From UBA1858 sp045106935 (GTDB lineage: Bacteria > Pseudomonadota > Gammaproteobacteria > UBA4575): a DNA stretch of 14,923 nucleotides. A model generated the notes under the pieces. It ran no database searches. It was given only the letters and a program-made list of their open reading frames with translations, and had not been told where the DNA came from. Positions 14,373-14,923 of this stretch are shown here, piece after piece (the stretch's first letter is position 1; each line of letters begins with the position of its first letter). The DNA lies in assembly GCA_045106935.1 (NCBI GenBank), contig JBGCFN010000009.1, positions 1-14,923 of the forward strand, read 5' to 3'. The position numbers and the translations under genes were made by a program.

Positions 14373-14403
14373 TGTGTCGCTTTACGGCTCAATAGCGGTC
14401 ATT
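14373..14403 (-). repeat. 31-bp palindromic repeat, copy 4 (degenerate)
   Basis: The half GGCTCAATAGCGGTCATT is nearly identical to copies 1 and 3, while the other half (TGTGTCGCTTTAC) has one deletion and one insertion, leaving only about a 4-bp firm stem plus wobbles. The TGA stop of the membrane-protein gene (14399-14401) is formed inside it, exactly as in copy 1. Confidence 0.8.
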
Positions 14404-14923
14404 TAGTATCAATGCCTAATGAAGCGATAAGTTCATAATATCCTATAAAAACAACTATGAAAAAAATTAATATAAGCAGCTCATGTTTATATCCATGTTT
14501 ATGAAAATATTCTCTATCTCTATGGTGAGCCACATCCATCAATTCATCGCCAAAACGAATCGAGAGAAAAGTACCTAATCCAGAAAGTAGAATAACGCTC
14601 CAATAAGGATAAGGATTTGTAAGAATTGCATAAAATATCTTTGTTATTTTTGTCGTTTCGTAATATTCGGTAAAGTAATATAGTGAAATTAGATTAATCA
14701 GTATTGCTATAACCCATACAGCAATCTCAGAGACAAACATCCTAATCCCAAATAAAAGCCTAAGAGGGAAATCCAACAAGAACCCTGCATCAGCAATAGG
14801 CGTGCAAAGAACAAAAAAAGACCATGTCAAGATTGCCGCTATACCACCAGTCAATAGATTGTATTCATAACTTAGATACGCAAAGTAGCTAATCAACAAA
14901 AGACATAACAATAGAAACTTATA
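14399..14923 (-). CDS. multi-pass membrane protein, family of unknown function (5' partial)
   Basis: The frame stays open to the window end (visible part begins YKFLLLC), so the start lies outside, probably one or a few codons away; a TTG at 14911 is in frame but need not be used. The 174 visible residues form about five hydrophobic segments. A CTPIADAGFLLDFPLR stretch after the second segment, a TNPYPYW segment, and FGDELMD with a following HHRDREYFHKH run are the notable conserved-looking parts. I recall similar proteins in marine bacteria and cyanobacteria without assigned function. The His/Asp-rich cytoplasmic or periplasmic loop could bind metal. The stop TGA is inside repeat copy 4. Confidence 0.82.
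   Translation of the reverse strand, partial: YKFLLLCLLLISYFAYLSYEYNLLTGGIAAILTWSFFVLCTPIADAGFLLDFPLRLLFGIRMFVSEIAVWVIAILINLISLYYFTEYYETTKITKIFYAILTNPYPYWSVILLSGLGTFLSIRFGDELMDVAHHRDREYFHKHGYKHELLILIFFIVVFIGYYELIASLGIDTK

Noticed and set aside
12146..14403. Integron attC sites / classical integron cassette array
   Set aside because: Layout fits, but no paired RYYYAAC and GTTRRRY core sites flank the repeats, the repeats are only 31 bp, and no integrase or attI is in view.
12146..14403. CRISPR array
   Set aside because: Repeats are too few, diverged, and separated by 210 to 1400 bp of coding sequence.

Overview
The window looks like chromosome of a moderately A+T-rich gammaproteobacterium. 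The main clue is the cell-elongation/peptidoglycan gene order mrdA (PBP2) - mrdB (RodA) - mltB - rlpA - dacA - D-amino-acid aminotransferase - ybeD, which is a gammaproteobacterial arrangement. The MetA-family homoserine acyltransferase, the membrane pyrophosphatase and an exosortase-type (PEP-CTERM-like) secreted protein suggest an environmental, possibly aquatic, lineage. The genus cannot be named from the sequence.

Layout. (1) 1-1281, plus strand: the 3' end of an unrecognised gene, then a MetA-family homoserine O-acyltransferase. (2) 1252-2563: a convergent minus-strand gene for a secreted lamin-tail-domain protein with a C-terminal sorting signal, then a small plus-strand gene for an unknown exported protein. 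(3) 2586-4641, minus strand: hppA, a K+-dependent-type membrane pyrophosphatase, with a strong hairpin terminator. (4) 4642-4826: a divergent promoter region. (5) 4827-12052, plus strand: the seven-gene wall-elongation operon. It is tightly packed, with overlaps of 14, 4, 31 and 1 bp at four of its six junctions. PBP2 and RodA polymerise and cross-link lateral-wall peptidoglycan, MltB and RlpA cleave glycan strands, DacA trims pentapeptides, and the aminotransferase interconverts D-Ala and D-Glu. The usual next genes, lipB and lipA, are not present.

(6) 12053-14923 is different in character: more A+T-rich, all genes on the minus strand, small and mostly of unknown function. A 31-bp imperfect palindrome occurs four times (12146, 13603, 14133, 14373), each time at the 3' end of a minus-strand gene, and in three cases the gene's stop codon lies inside it. 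The result is a gene + repeat, gene + repeat series that resembles an integron cassette array in layout, but the repeats lack recognisable attC core sites. The carried genes encode a secreted DG-repeat protein, a secreted methionine-rich protein with nine consecutive 9-residue repeats, a conserved phage-associated-type protein, a 60-residue membrane peptide and a multi-pass membrane protein cut by the window end. This cassette-like tract is the strongest candidate for something undescribed.
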